From the NCBI RefSeq assembly GCF_030269685.1, contig NZ_BSTT01000012.1, positions 1-64,000 on the forward strand: 64,000 nt of DNA, given 5' to 3'. Both the position numbers and the translations under genes were made by a program. Shown one piece after another: positions 55,464-64,000 of the stretch. Under the pieces are notes generated by a model, which had not been told where the DNA came from, made no database searches, and saw only the letters and a list, made by a program, of their open reading frames with translations. The stretch comes from Actinomycetospora sp. NBRC 106378. GTDB taxonomy: Bacteria > Actinomycetota > Actinomycetes > Mycobacteriales > Pseudonocardiaceae. Position 1 is the stretch's first letter. Each line of letters opens with the position of its first letter.

Positions 55464-56624
55464 TCAGGCCCCGATCGGACTGCCTTCCTCGCGCTGGAGG
55501 ATGTCGGAGAACGTGAACGTGCCGGTCGGCTTGTCGTTCTGGCCGAGCAGGTAGAGCCGCTTCACCGCGACGAGGATCCCCTCGGCGACCACGTCACGGA
55601 AGGCCGGATCCAGCAGGGCCGCCCGGTCGGAGGCGTTCGTCAGGTACCCGATCTCGACCCGCACGGCCGGCATCCGGGTCAGGCGCAGGAGCTCCCACGG
55701 CCGCGGGTGCACGCCGCAGTCGGTCATCCGGGTGCGGGCGAGCAGCTCGCGGTGGATGTAGCCCGCGAGGGCCTCCCCGACCGTCGACGTGGCGCCCGTC
55801 CCGGTGCCGAAGTGGAAGGCGGCCAGCCCGTTCGCGGCCGGGCTGGGGTTCGCGTCGACGTGCAGCGAGAGCACCACGTCGGCGCCGGCGGAGTTCGCGA
55901 ACGCCGCCCGCTCGGAGTCGCTCGGGCAGTCCTGCGGACCGTGCGAGAGCAGGGCCTCCATACCCGCGGCGGACATGCGGCCCTCGAGCCGGCGGGCGAT
56001 GTCGGAGACCAGACCGGCCTCGGTGACGTCGCCGATCGCACCGCCCGGGTGCGACCCGCCGTGACCCGGATCGATCACGATGCGCTTGCCGGACAGGCGC
56101 GGCCCGGCCCGGTGGAGGCGCTCCTGCTCCCGCAGCAGGCCCGGACGGCCCCCGGTGACCTTGCGGCCCAGGTAGCCGAGGTGACGCAGCGTGCGAGGGC
56201 CGCAGATGCCGTCGGGGGCCATGCCGTAGTCACGCTGGAAGCTGCGCAGCGCCTGCTCGGTCTGACGGCCGAACGCGCCGTCGGCGCGCCCCGAGTCGTA
56301 TCCCAGCTCCAGCAGGCGCTCCTGGAGGGCGAAGACGTCGTCCCCGGTCATCATGTTCGTCATCTGCAGGCACAGCATGCGGTCGCCCAGCGACCAGCGG
56401 GCGTCCCGCAGCGCGCGGTAGGTCGCGGGGCCGACGACACCGTCGGTGATCAGGCCCCGGTTCTGCTGGAAGGCGCGGACCGCGTCCTCGAGCGCGTGGT
56501 CGAACAGCGCGGTGTCGAAGACGGCGTGCGCCGCGTCGGCGGGCTCGAGCAGGCCCAGGCCCTCGAGCGCTGCGCGGACCTCGGCGACCGCCGGACCGGT
56601 GTCGCCGCGGCTGAGCAGCTGCAT
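55464..56624 (-). CDS. cwlM: CwlM-type N-acetylmuramoyl-L-alanine amidase homologue
   Basis: 386 residues. Two peptidoglycan-binding repeats (about 8-65 and 85-145), then an amidase_3 domain with zinc ligands in IDPGHGGSHPGG, the Glu of EAGL, SLHVD and the catalytic Glu in RVEIGYLTN. No signal peptide. Mycobacterial CwlM is cytoplasmic and, when phosphorylated by PknB near its C-terminal TGTFTF segment, activates MurA. The same TGTFTF is here, near residues 368-373, so this regulatory role is likely shared. ATG at 56624. Confidence 0.92.
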   Translation of the reverse strand: MQLLSRGDTGPAVAEVRAALEGLGLLEPADAAHAVFDTALFDHALEDAVRAFQQNRGLITDGVVGPATYRALRDARWSLGDRMLCLQMTNMMTGDDVFALQERLLELGYDSGRADGAFGRQTEQALRSFQRDYGMAPDGICGPRTLRHLGYLGRKVTGGRPGLLREQERLHRAGPRLSGKRIVIDPGHGGSHPGGAIGDVTEAGLVSDIARRLEGRMSAAGMEALLSHGPQDCPSDSERAAFANSAGADVVLSLHVDANPSPAANGLAAFHFGTGTGATSTVGEALAGYIHRELLARTRMTDCGVHPRPWELLRLTRMPAVRVEIGYLTNASDRAALLDPAFRDVVAEGILVAVKRLYLLGQNDKPTGTFTFSDILQREEGSPIGA

Positions 56625-56830
56625 TCGGTTGCTCCCGTCCTGTCCCGGTCACTCACGCGGTGAGCCCGACCCTCGCCCAGGCGGCAACGGTGTCGCACCG
56701 CCGACGTGTCGCAGTCGGTTTCACCCGAGCCTCATTGTGCCCTGCCGCCCCGCACACACCCGGCATCGGGCCCGTGCCGGAGGGTCACGGTTCGGAACCG
56801 GCCGACCCCCCGCCCACCTCCGGACACGAC

Positions 56831-56865
56831 GACGCCGGGCCCGGACGAGGTCCGGACCCGGCGTC
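56831..56865. terminator. Hairpin downstream of trxA
   Basis: GACGCCGGGCCCGGAC (56831-56846) and its complement with one mismatch (56850-56865) form a 16-bp stem with a 3-nt loop, 17 bp after the trxA stop. The rest of the 258-bp gap up to the cwlM start shows no gene. Confidence 0.7.
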
Positions 56866-56882
56866 GGGAGCGTGCGGACGGC

Positions 56883-57209
56883 TCAGGCGAGCACGTCGGA
56901 GAGGTCGTTGAGCAGCGCGGCCTTCGGCTTCGCGCCCACGATCTGCTTCACCGGCTTGCCACCCTGGAACACGATCATGGTCGGGATCGACATGACCTGG
57001 TAGTCCCGCGCGGTCGCCTGGTTCTGGTCGATGTCCAGCTTGGCGACGGTGATCTTGTCACCGTGCTCCTGGGCGATCTCCTCCAGCACCGGGGCGACCA
57101 TCTTGCACGGACCGCACCAGGTCGCCCAGAAGTCGACGACGACCGGCTTGTCGCTGTTCAGCACCTCGTCCGAGAACGTGGAATCGGTGACATTGATGGG
57201 GCTGCCCAT
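56883..57209 (-). CDS. trxA: Thioredoxin
   Basis: 108 residues. VVVDFWATWCGPCKMVAPVLEEIA has the redox CGPC (about 32-35); the cis-Pro is in VMSIPTMIVF. It reduces cytoplasmic disulfides. Only 36 bp after trxB. Ends at a terminator. Confidence 0.97.
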   Translation of the reverse strand: MGSPINVTDSTFSDEVLNSDKPVVVDFWATWCGPCKMVAPVLEEIAQEHGDKITVAKLDIDQNQATARDYQVMSIPTMIVFQGGKPVKQIVGAKPKAALLNDLSDVLA

Positions 57210-57245
57210 GGGGGGCTCCTCCTCGGGTGGACGGATCGGGACGGG

Positions 57246-58259
57246 TCAGGACGCCGGGACGGCGTCGAGCTCGGGGGTGAGCTCGGTGCCGGCGCCGGGC
57301 TTCGGCGACGTGTCCGGGACGGACGTGGCCGGGTTCTCGGCGAGCCAGCGCTCGGCGTCGATCGAGGCCGTGCAGCCGCTGCCGGCGGCGGTGATGGCCT
57401 GCTGGTAGGTCTTGTCGGTGAGGTCGCCGCAGGCGAACACCCCCGACAGGTTCGTGTAGGTGCTCGGGTGCGCGACGTGCACGTAGCCCTCGTCGTCGAG
57501 GTCGACCTGGCCGGTGACGAGCTCGGACCGCGGGTCGTGGCCGATCGCCACGAACATCCCGGTCGCCTCCAGGCTCTCCTCCTCGCCGGTCACCGTGTCG
57601 CGCAGCCGCACACCGGTGACGGAGTTCTCGCCGAGGACCTCGGTCACGACGGCGTTGGTCCGGAACCGGATCTTCTCGTTGGCGCGGGCGCGCTCCAGCA
57701 TGATCCCGGAGGCGCGGAACTCCTCGCGACGGTGCACGATCGTCACCGATCGGGCGAACCGGGTGAGGAAGGTGGCCTCCTCCATCGCCGAGTCGCCGCC
57801 GCCGACGACCACGATGTCGTGGTCGCGGAAGAAGAAGCCGTCGCAGGTGGCACAGGCGGAGACGCCGTGGCCCAGCAGCCGCTCCTCGCCGGGCACGCCG
57901 ACGTAGCGCGGCGCGGAGCCCATCGCGAGGATCACGGCGCGGGCGGAGTGCCGCTCCTTGCCGACCGAGACGGTCTTGACGTCACCGGAGAGGTCCAGCC
58001 CGTCGACGTCCGCGGGGCGCAGGTCCGCACCGAAGCGCTCGGCCTGGCGACGCATCTGGTCCATCAGCTCGGGGCCCATGATGCCCTCGACGAAGCCGGG
58101 ATAGTTCTCGACCTCGGTGGTGGTCATGAGCGCACCGCCGAACTGGCTGCCCTCGAAGACCACGACGTCGAGCTGGGCCCGGGCCGCATAGGTCGCCGCG
58201 GTGTACCCCGCCGGTCCGGAACCCACGATGATCACGTCGTGGATGGTCTGCTCACTCAC
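57246..58259 (-). CDS. trxB: Thioredoxin reductase
   Basis: 337 residues from a GTG at 58259, which places [19 protein letters not shown] at the usual distance. A GTG at 58298 would add 13 residues; no clear ribosome site separates them. FAD motif, the CATC redox pair (about 138-141), [10 protein letters not shown] for NADPH and [22 protein letters not shown] are all present. It regenerates thioredoxin at NADPH cost. It is upstream of trxA in an operon below sigM, as in mycobacteria. Confidence 0.95.
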   Translation of the reverse strand: MSEQTIHDVIIVGSGPAGYTAATYAARAQLDVVVFEGSQFGGALMTTTEVENYPGFVEGIMGPELMDQMRRQAERFGADLRPADVDGLDLSGDVKTVSVGKERHSARAVILAMGSAPRYVGVPGEERLLGHGVSACATCDGFFFRDHDIVVVGGGDSAMEEATFLTRFARSVTIVHRREEFRASGIMLERARANEKIRFRTNAVVTEVLGENSVTGVRLRDTVTGEEESLEATGMFVAIGHDPRSELVTGQVDLDDEGYVHVAHPSTYTNLSGVFACGDLTDKTYQQAITAAGSGCTASIDAERWLAENPATSVPDTSPKPGAGTELTPELDAVPAS

Positions 58260-58317
58260 GTCCGCTGAAACGTCGCCCACCGCCCCAGGATTCCCCACCG
58301 GCTGTCGTCCACCCCAC

Positions 58318-58995
58318 TCACCCGCCCACCGTCACGTCCCCGAGGGTGTCCGGCGACCCCGGCGCGCACGCCGGACCGACCACGAGCAGCCGGAACACCG
58401 CGGCCCGCCCGGTGGCGACGACGTAGAGCGTCCCGGGCCGGCCGTCGAGGACGACGGCCCGACTGCCGACGGGGACGGTGCCGGCGGGCAGGCCGTGCGC
58501 GACGAAGCAGGCCGCCCGCGCGGCGGGGTCGGCGTTCCCGTCCCGGCCCCCCAGGCCCGCGCGGAGCGCCTGCGGCAGGTCCGCCGAGGTCAGGACGACG
58601 GGCTCCGGCGTCGGGGACGGCGCCGGGGCCGCGGTCGGTGTGGGTGGCCCGGCCGGGTCCGCGCCGAGCACGACGACGGCGAGCACGGCCGCCGCCGCGG
58701 CCGTCCCGACCACCGCGGCGGCGACCCACCGCCGCCGGAGCGGCGTGACCCGCGGGGCCGCCCCGGCGGCCCGTTCGGCGGCCCGTTCGTCGGCCACCGC
58801 GGCCAGCAGGGACGCGGTCAGGCCCTCGGGGGCCGTCGGCCGGGGGGCGGCGGCGAGGTCGGCCCGCGTGCGGTCGAGGGCGGCGAAGAGCTCCTCCTCG
58901 CCGGGCCGGGGGGACGCTCCGGCGCCGTGGCGCTCGGCCGCGTCCGGGGCGACCCCGCGGTCCCCGTCGCGGGCGCCGGACGCCGGCTCGGTCAT
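58318..58995 (-). CDS. Membrane anti-sigma factor, probable SigM antagonist
   Basis: 225 residues. A cytoplasmic part of about 90 residues ([18 protein letters not shown]) is followed by one helix ([23 protein letters not shown], about 90-112) and an extracytoplasmic domain. It overlaps sigM by 4 bp and matches the location of Rv3912, the anti-SigM of M. tuberculosis. It contains no zinc HxxxCxxC motif in its cytoplasmic part. Confidence 0.82.
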   Translation of the reverse strand: MTEPASGARDGDRGVAPDAAERHGAGASPRPGEEELFAALDRTRADLAAAPRPTAPEGLTASLLAAVADERAAERAAGAAPRVTPLRRRWVAAAVVGTAAAAAVLAVVVLGADPAGPPTPTAAPAPSPTPEPVVLTSADLPQALRAGLGGRDGNADPAARAACFVAHGLPAGTVPVGSRAVVLDGRPGTLYVVATGRAAVFRLLVVGPACAPGSPDTLGDVTVGG

Positions 58996-59651
58996 CGGTC
59001 TCCTCCTGACGGGCTGCGCACCTGGCCTCCCGGGGCTTGGACGCCGCCGGGGGCCGGATCGTTCCCGACGATCCTCGCCGCCGGCCCGGCCGGATCCGCG
59101 GCGGTGTCGTACTCCGGGCGCAGGTGGCCGAGCAGCTGGGCGAGGCGGTACCGGCCCCGGGCGGCCCGGCTCTTCACCGTGCCCTCCTTGATCTCGAGCA
59201 CCGCGGCGGCCTCCGCCACCGTCATGCCCTCCATGTCGACGAGCACGACCGCGGCACGCTGCGCGAGCGGCAGGCGTCCCAGCGCCTCCTCCACGGCGAG
59301 CACGCGCTCGCGGTCGAGGATCGGGTCCCGGTGCAGCGGCACGTCGACGGCGTCGGTGAGCGGCTCGGCGGTGCGGGTCCTACGGCGCCGCAGCCGGTCG
59401 AGGCTCGAGTTGTGGACGATCCGGTGCAGCCAGGTGTTGACGGTGGCCTCGCCGCGCCAGCGGGACGCGTTGCGGTACGCCGAGATCAGGGCCTCCTGCA
59501 CCACGTCCGACGCATCGTGCGAGTCGCGCAGGATGCGGGTGGCGAACGCCCAGAGCCGGTCGGAGTAGCGCCGGACGAGCTCGGGGAACGCGGACGGGTC
59601 CCCGGCGACGTGCGCGGCGAGCAGCGCCTCGTCGGAGCGCGTGTCGTCCAC
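58992..59651 (-). CDS. sigM: ECF RNA polymerase sigma factor SigM
   Basis: 219 residues. Region 2 (LVRRYSDRLWAFATRILRDSHDASDVVQEALISAYRNASRWRGEATVNTWLHRIVHNSSLDRLR) and region 4 (LGRLPLAQRAAVVLVDMEGMTVAEAAAVLEIKEGTVKSRAARGRYRL) are clear. Location above trxBA and below murJ matches mycobacterial SigM. The C-terminal tail (about 180-219) is disordered. ATG at 59651. Confidence 0.93.
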   Translation of the reverse strand: MDDTRSDEALLAAHVAGDPSAFPELVRRYSDRLWAFATRILRDSHDASDVVQEALISAYRNASRWRGEATVNTWLHRIVHNSSLDRLRRRRTRTAEPLTDAVDVPLHRDPILDRERVLAVEEALGRLPLAQRAAVVLVDMEGMTVAEAAAVLEIKEGTVKSRAARGRYRLAQLLGHLRPEYDTAADPAGPAARIVGNDPAPGGVQAPGGQVRSPSGGDR

Positions 59652-59729
59652 GTTCCGGGACGCTAGGCGGCCGGTCCGCGGGGCAGGGGCGGTTCGGGGA
59701 AACCGGGACCGCCCGCCTCGACCGGGGGC

Positions 59730-61634
59730 TCAGCTGCCCCCGATCACCGTCACCTCGGCGATCTCGCTGGCGTACTGGCCGTCGGTCTGGCCGAGCGCCG
59801 TGATCCAGACCAGCAGGTTCGACGTCGGGGCCCCGGCCTGCAGGGGGATCGTGAGGGTGTCGCCGGACACGGTGCCCGAGCCGAGCAGCTGGGTCTGCGC
59901 CAGCGGCAGGTTCGGGGCGGCTGCCGAGCGGACCTCGATCGTGGTGCCCGGGCTCGGCGACCGGACGATGACCTGGGTGGGGCGGCTGGGCGTCCGGAAG
60001 GTCGTCATGAGGCCGATGCCCGGCTTCAGCGCCGGGAACTGCTGCCGGTAGTCCGAGGTCGACCAGGTGGTCGAGGGGTCGTTGTCCGCCGCACGGCCGA
60101 CGCGATCGGGGTTGTCCGGGTTCCCCGAGGGGTCGTACACCGCGATGCTGGCGAGCTGCACCGGTCCGCTCGCGGCCGCCGGGGCCGTCGCGGGGGCGGA
60201 TGCCTGGCTCTGCGACGGAGCGGGTGCGGGCGCCGCGGAGGTCGGGATCACCAGGGGCGGCCCCGACGACGGCCCGCCGCCGAGCAGCGACACCGCCTGG
60301 AACGCCACGAACGCGACGATCGCCAGCACGGCGACCACCAGCAGCGTGACCCCGATCCGCAGTTTCCGGCGGGTGTCGGGGTCGGCGCGCTCGCCGTCCT
60401 CGTCGTCGGGGTGCCAGACCGCGCCGTCGTCGTCGGCGAGCTGGACCCCGTCCTCGGTGAGGGGCAGGAGCACGCCGTCGTCCTCGGCGCCCTCGCGCAG
60501 CTGGCGGACGAGGCCGTGCACGGCGGCGGCGGTGCGGATGCCCCCGGTGGCGTCGAGCGTGCGGTCGACCAGCGCCGCGAGCCCGACGGGCAGGGCGGGG
60601 CGCAGGTCGCGCACCGGGGCGACGGCGCCCGCGGAGGTCCGCGGGGCGGCGGTCAGGCCGGCCGGGGTGGACCCGTCGGTCGAGGGCCAGCGCCCGGTGA
60701 GCAGCAGGTAGAGGATCGCGCCGAGGCCACGCACGTCGTCGTCGACCTCGGCGTCGCCGCGCGGCATCGGGAAGGCGAGCCGGGCGTTGGCGCGAGCCGT
60801 GACCCGGACGCGCTGCGGGTGGTCGAGCCCGAGCACGAGCCCCGCCCGGTGGGCGTCCGCGACCGCCTGCGCCAACGGCTCGACGACGCGCAGGGCGGCA
60901 CTCGGCGAGAGCGGCCCGCCGGCGACGAGCTCGGCGAGGTCGCGTCCCGGGGTCCACTCCGCGACCGCGGCGCCCAGGACGCCCGCGGGCAGGCGGCTCG
61001 AGCCGGGCTGGATGACGTCCAGGACGCGGGCGGCGTGGCGGTGGGCGAAGTGCGCGGACCGCGTCGCCCGGGAGAGGGCCGAGGAGGCGCGCGCGTCGGC
61101 CTGCCAGCCGCCGACCAGCAGCGTCATGGCGACGTCGCGCTCGAGCGTGGTGTCGCGGGCCTTCCACAGGGCGGCGTCGGCGGCCCGGTCGCGCCCGACC
61201 TCCGCGACGAGGCGGTAGCGGTCGGCGATGACGGTGCCCGGCACGAGCGCCCCGCGCGGGCCGACCGGGATCGGTCCCGACGACGGCGGGCGCGGGCCCG
61301 GCGGCGGGGTCGCCCTGCGGGTGCCGCGGGCGGGGGTGGCCGTACGACCACCCGTGCCGCCCCGGCGGGCGCCCTCGGGCAGGAAGGTGGTCGGGCCGTC
61401 GATGCCCGGCGCTCCCGCCACGGGCGGCACAGCCGTGGTCGGGGCCTCGACCGCGGGCTCGTCGGGGTGGTCGGGCCCGGCGGGCGTCCCGCTCGTCCCG
61501 TTCGCCCCGTTCGTGGCGGCGGATGCGTCCGGCTCCGCGGGCGCGACGACCTCGGTCGGGTCGGCGATCGCGCCGGACCCCGTGCGCGCGGCGGACGGGC
61601 TCGGCACGCGGCGTGCGCTCACCGCCTCGTCCAC
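59730..61634 (-). CDS. Membrane pseudokinase with extracytoplasmic discoidin-like domain (equivalent of the MviN C-terminal part)
   Basis: 634 residues from the GTG at 61634, preceded by GGAGGT at 7 bp. A disordered head (about 1-140), then a protein-kinase fold, IADRYRLVAEVGRDRAADAALWKARDTTLERDVAMTLL, in which the ATP-binding Lys (VAxK) is replaced by Thr and HRD/DFG are absent (AHRAGLVLGLDH), so it is catalytically dead. One helix follows (IGVTLLVVAVLAIVAFVAF, about 453-471), then a Pro/Ala linker and a jelly-roll domain (LASIAVYDPSGNPDNPDRVG). In mycobacteria this is fused to MurJ as MviN and recruits FhaA; here it is a separate gene 188 bp downstream of murJ. Confidence 0.87.
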   Translation of the reverse strand: MDEAVSARRVPSPSAARTGSGAIADPTEVVAPAEPDASAATNGANGTSGTPAGPDHPDEPAVEAPTTAVPPVAGAPGIDGPTTFLPEGARRGGTGGRTATPARGTRRATPPPGPRPPSSGPIPVGPRGALVPGTVIADRYRLVAEVGRDRAADAALWKARDTTLERDVAMTLLVGGWQADARASSALSRATRSAHFAHRHAARVLDVIQPGSSRLPAGVLGAAVAEWTPGRDLAELVAGGPLSPSAALRVVEPLAQAVADAHRAGLVLGLDHPQRVRVTARANARLAFPMPRGDAEVDDDVRGLGAILYLLLTGRWPSTDGSTPAGLTAAPRTSAGAVAPVRDLRPALPVGLAALVDRTLDATGGIRTAAAVHGLVRQLREGAEDDGVLLPLTEDGVQLADDDGAVWHPDDEDGERADPDTRRKLRIGVTLLVVAVLAIVAFVAFQAVSLLGGGPSSGPPLVIPTSAAPAPAPSQSQASAPATAPAAASGPVQLASIAVYDPSGNPDNPDRVGRAADNDPSTTWSTSDYRQQFPALKPGIGLMTTFRTPSRPTQVIVRSPSPGTTIEVRSAAAPNLPLAQTQLLGSGTVSGDTLTIPLQAGAPTSNLLVWITALGQTDGQYASEIAEVTVIGGS

Positions 61635-61822
61635 CCCGTCACCTCCGGGTTCGCCCCACCCGTGCCACCGCTCCCACGGGGGAGCACGTGACCGTGAGAC
61701 TACGGGACACGGGGTCCCCCGTCGTGGACGCAGGCCCGCGCGCGACACCTGTCACGGCGGCGCAACCCGTCCGTGCGCGGGTCCGGCCGGCCCGGACCCC
61801 ACGGCAGCCGGTCGGGACCCCG

Positions 61823-64000
61823 TCAGCGGCCGACGAGCCGGCGCAGCCGCGACACCACCGGGTCGAGTTCGGGCACCCGCAGCAGGCGCATCGCGACCAC
61901 GAGCACCAGCAGCGAGACGATGCCGCCGACCCCCACGGTGAGCCACGCCCGGCCCACCGCGCTGCCCCCGGGCACTACCCGTTCGAGCAGGGTCACGAGC
62001 AGCACCGCGACGAGCACCGCCATCACCGAGGCCAGCCCGGTGAGCAGCATCGTCCGCAGCACCCGGCGGGTGTCGAGCCGCCCGAGACGGATGCGCAGCC
62101 ACACGTCGCCGACGACCATTCCGACGACGAAACCGAACGCGTTGACGGCGGCGAGCCCGAGGACGACCTGGTCGGGGGACAGCAGGACGGGGCACAGGTA
62201 GGCCAGCGGCACCTTGACCACCGTCATCACGACCATGATCAACGTCGGGGTGCGGGCGTCGGCCATCGCGTAGAAGACGCGCAGCTGCAGCATGGTCACG
62301 GCCATCGGGAGGAGTCCGAACGCCGAGGCGGACAGCGTCATGCCCAGCGTGGCGGCCGACGCGCCCCCCGAGCGGCCCAGCGAGAACATCGCGACGCCGA
62401 GCTGGGAACCGAAGACGGTGAGGATGGCGCTGACGGGCAGCAGCGTGACCGTGGACAGGCGGGAGCCGAGCGACAGGTCGGCGACCACCTGGTCCAGTCG
62501 CCCGTTCGCGGCGGCCGCGCTCATCCGGGGCATGAGGGCGGTCAGCAGGGACACGCCCAGCACGCCGTAGGGCACCTGGATCAGGAGCCAGGCGTTCGAG
62601 TACACCGACGGGCCGCCGGGGTCGGCGGAGAAGGCGACGCGCAGGATCGCGGTGAGCCCGATCTGCGAGATCACCACGTAGCCGATCACCCACGCGGCGA
62701 GCCCGCCGAACGCGGTGAGCCGCGGGTCCCAGCCGAAGCGCCAGCGCCAGCGGAACCCGGTGCGCCGCATGGCGGGCAGCATCACGACCGCCTGCAGGAC
62801 GATGCCCAGCGTGCTCCCGAGGCCGACCACGAGGAGCTGGGTCGTCGAGATCCCGCCGTCGGGTGGGCTCGGCAGGAACCAGTAGACGGTCAGCGCCGCC
62901 AGCACGACGACGTTGTTGAGCACGGGGGCCCACGCCGCCGGCCCGAAGACCGCACGGGCGTTGAGGATCGCCCCGAACAGCGCGCCCATGCCGTAGAAGA
63001 AGATCTGCGGCAGCAGGAGGTAGGCGAAGTCGGTGGCCAGCGGCCGGTAGGCCTCGTTCTCGATGTAGGGCAGGACCAGCAGCGGGGCCGCAATCGTGGC
63101 GATCGCGGTCGCCACCAGCAGCGACACCGCCGCACCGGAGAGCAGCTTCTGGGCGAAGGCGTCCCCGTCGTCGCCGTCCTCCTTGGCCGCGCGGACCAGC
63201 ACGGGGATGACGACGCTGGTCAGGACCCCGCCGAGCAGCAGCTCGAAGATGATGTTGGGCAGCGTGTTCGCGATCTGGAACGCGCTGCCGACCAGCTCGA
63301 GGCCGATCGTCGCGGCCAGCGCGAGGGTGCGCAGGAAGCCGGTCAGGCGGCTGACGAGGGTCGCCACCGCCATCCCGCCCGAGGCCTTGACGAGGGACGA
63401 GTCGTCGCGGTCGTCGCTCGGGGCGCGCGGCGCGGGGACCGCGGGGGCGTCCTGCTCGAGCGGCGGGCGCGGCAGCAGGACGGTCTCGTCGCGCGAGTCG
63501 CCCACCGTCCACGAGGCCAGTGGCGCGGCGCGCACGGTCGCGGCGTCGGCGCCGGGCAGCGCTCCGAGCCGGGTCGTGGCCTCCTCGACGCGCGCCGGCG
63601 GGCGCCCGGTGTGCGGGCGCTCCTCGACCGGCAGTGCCCGCGCGGGGACGGTGACGGCGTCGCGCGCGGCGATCGGTCGGGTGGCCCCGGGATCGGGTGC
63701 GCGTGGTCCGGGGGGTGATCCGGGCGGTGGTCCGGGCTGTCCCGACGGCATCGGGCCGGGGGACGGCGTGGGGCCCGGCATCGGTGCGGCGCCGAGCGGC
63801 GGCACGGCGGCCCGGGGGGTGGCCGACGGCTCGTGATCACCGGGCGTCCTCGGCGGCGGGCCGGGTCGGGCCGGCGCCGAGGGTGCCCAACGATCGGGTT
63901 CGTGGGTGGGGACCGCGCCCGACGGCGCGACGGGCGGCCCGGGTCGTCCGGGCGGACCGGGCCGGCCCGCGTGCGGTGGCGCGCCGTGCGGGACGGCGGG
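61823..64000 (-). CDS. murJ: Lipid II flippase MurJ (MviN family), 5' end beyond the window
   Basis: At least 14 hydrophobic helices starting at about SLVKASGGMAVATLVSRLTGFLRTLALA, with the MurJ motifs NTLPNIIFELLLGGVLTSVVIPVLV and PYGVLGVSLLTALMPRMS. It flips lipid II across the membrane. The frame stays open to the right edge with a Pro-rich head (about 180 residues from the edge to the first helix), typical of actinobacterial MurJ. A GTG at 63805 is the first start inside the window but has no ribosome site, so the true start is probably beyond 64000. The protein ends VSRLRRLVGR without the pseudokinase part. Confidence 0.9.
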   Translation of the reverse strand, partial: PAVPHGAPPHAGRPGPPGRPGPPVAPSGAVPTHEPDRWAPSAPARPGPPPRTPGDHEPSATPRAAVPPLGAAPMPGPTPSPGPMPSGQPGPPPGSPPGPRAPDPGATRPIAARDAVTVPARALPVEERPHTGRPPARVEEATTRLGALPGADAATVRAAPLASWTVGDSRDETVLLPRPPLEQDAPAVPAPRAPSDDRDDSSLVKASGGMAVATLVSRLTGFLRTLALAATIGLELVGSAFQIANTLPNIIFELLLGGVLTSVVIPVLVRAAKEDGDDGDAFAQKLLSGAAVSLLVATAIATIAAPLLVLPYIENEAYRPLATDFAYLLLPQIFFYGMGALFGAILNARAVFGPAAWAPVLNNVVVLAALTVYWFLPSPPDGGISTTQLLVVGLGSTLGIVLQAVVMLPAMRRTGFRWRWRFGWDPRLTAFGGLAAWVIGYVVISQIGLTAILRVAFSADPGGPSVYSNAWLLIQVPYGVLGVSLLTALMPRMSAAAANGRLDQVVADLSLGSRLSTVTLLPVSAILTVFGSQLGVAMFSLGRSGGASAATLGMTLSASAFGLLPMAVTMLQLRVFYAMADARTPTLIMVVMTVVKVPLAYLCPVLLSPDQVVLGLAAVNAFGFVVGMVVGDVWLRIRLGRLDTRRVLRTMLLTGLASVMAVLVAVLLVTLLERVVPGGSAVGRAWLTVGVGGIVSLLVLVVAMRLLRVPELDPVVSRLRRLVGR

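Overview
The window is a very GC-rich chromosomal segment around the replication origin of an actinobacterium. The block dnaA-dnaN-gnd-recF-dciA-gyrB-gyrA-DUF3566-tRNA-Ile runs left from dnaA. The block rpmH-rnpA-yidD-yidC-jag-rsmG-parA-parB runs right. The tail GNAT-cwlM-trxA-trxB-anti-sigma-sigM-pseudokinase-murJ matches the arrangement known from mycobacteria and Pseudonocardiales. Gene style (Lsr2, DUF3566, DUF5313, DLW-39, a DUF222/HNH protein with a LexA-type box) and composition suggest the Pseudonocardiales (Pseudonocardia/Actinomycetospora type); the genus cannot be fixed from the sequence alone.

Layout. 1-10 kb: the tail of an IS30-type transposase; a peptidase E / amidohydrolase / FAD-FeS oxidoreductase / DUF5313 operon; a divergent TetR-flavin monooxygenase pair; GNAT; a lipoprotein hydrolase; and GrpB. 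10-16 kb: a DUF222-HNH gene with an SOS box, a GT39-like membrane glycosyltransferase, a BglII-type endonuclease overlapping an MT-A70 adenine methyltransferase (a compact restriction-modification pair), and a small HTH protein. 16-28 kb: metabolic and accessory genes, including methionine aminopeptidase with a metallo-hydrolase, an SDR, a Baeyer-Villiger-type monooxygenase, an amidase, and an MFS-IclR-reductase-P450 catabolic run. 28-32 kb: an SMR-TetR pair, tRNA-Ala, DLW-39, a two-gene Tm-1-like module, lsr2 and tRNA-Ile. 32-46 kb: the replication genes, with a FkbM methyltransferase set between gyrB and gyrA. 43.05-44.13 kb: the dnaA-dnaN spacer, the best oriC candidate, which also holds a tandem array of imperfect dyads. 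46-64 kb: ribosome, RNase P, membrane insertion and partition genes with two parS sites, then cell-wall and redox control genes. MurJ continues to the right edge.

The less ordinary signals are: a family of dyad elements (core CCTGCC-N4-GTGAC-N-CTCG) found three times in tandem beside dnaA, once beside the DUF222 gene and as a half next to the IS30 end; a 27-bp inverted repeat carrying DnaA-box-like sequences between map and an SDR gene; a DnaA-box triplet inside dciA; a LexA-type box on an apparently leaderless promoter; the Tm-1-like operon lodged between tRNA-Ala/DLW-39 and tRNA-Ile; and the splitting of the mycobacterial MviN architecture into two genes. All functions are inferred from sequence reading only.
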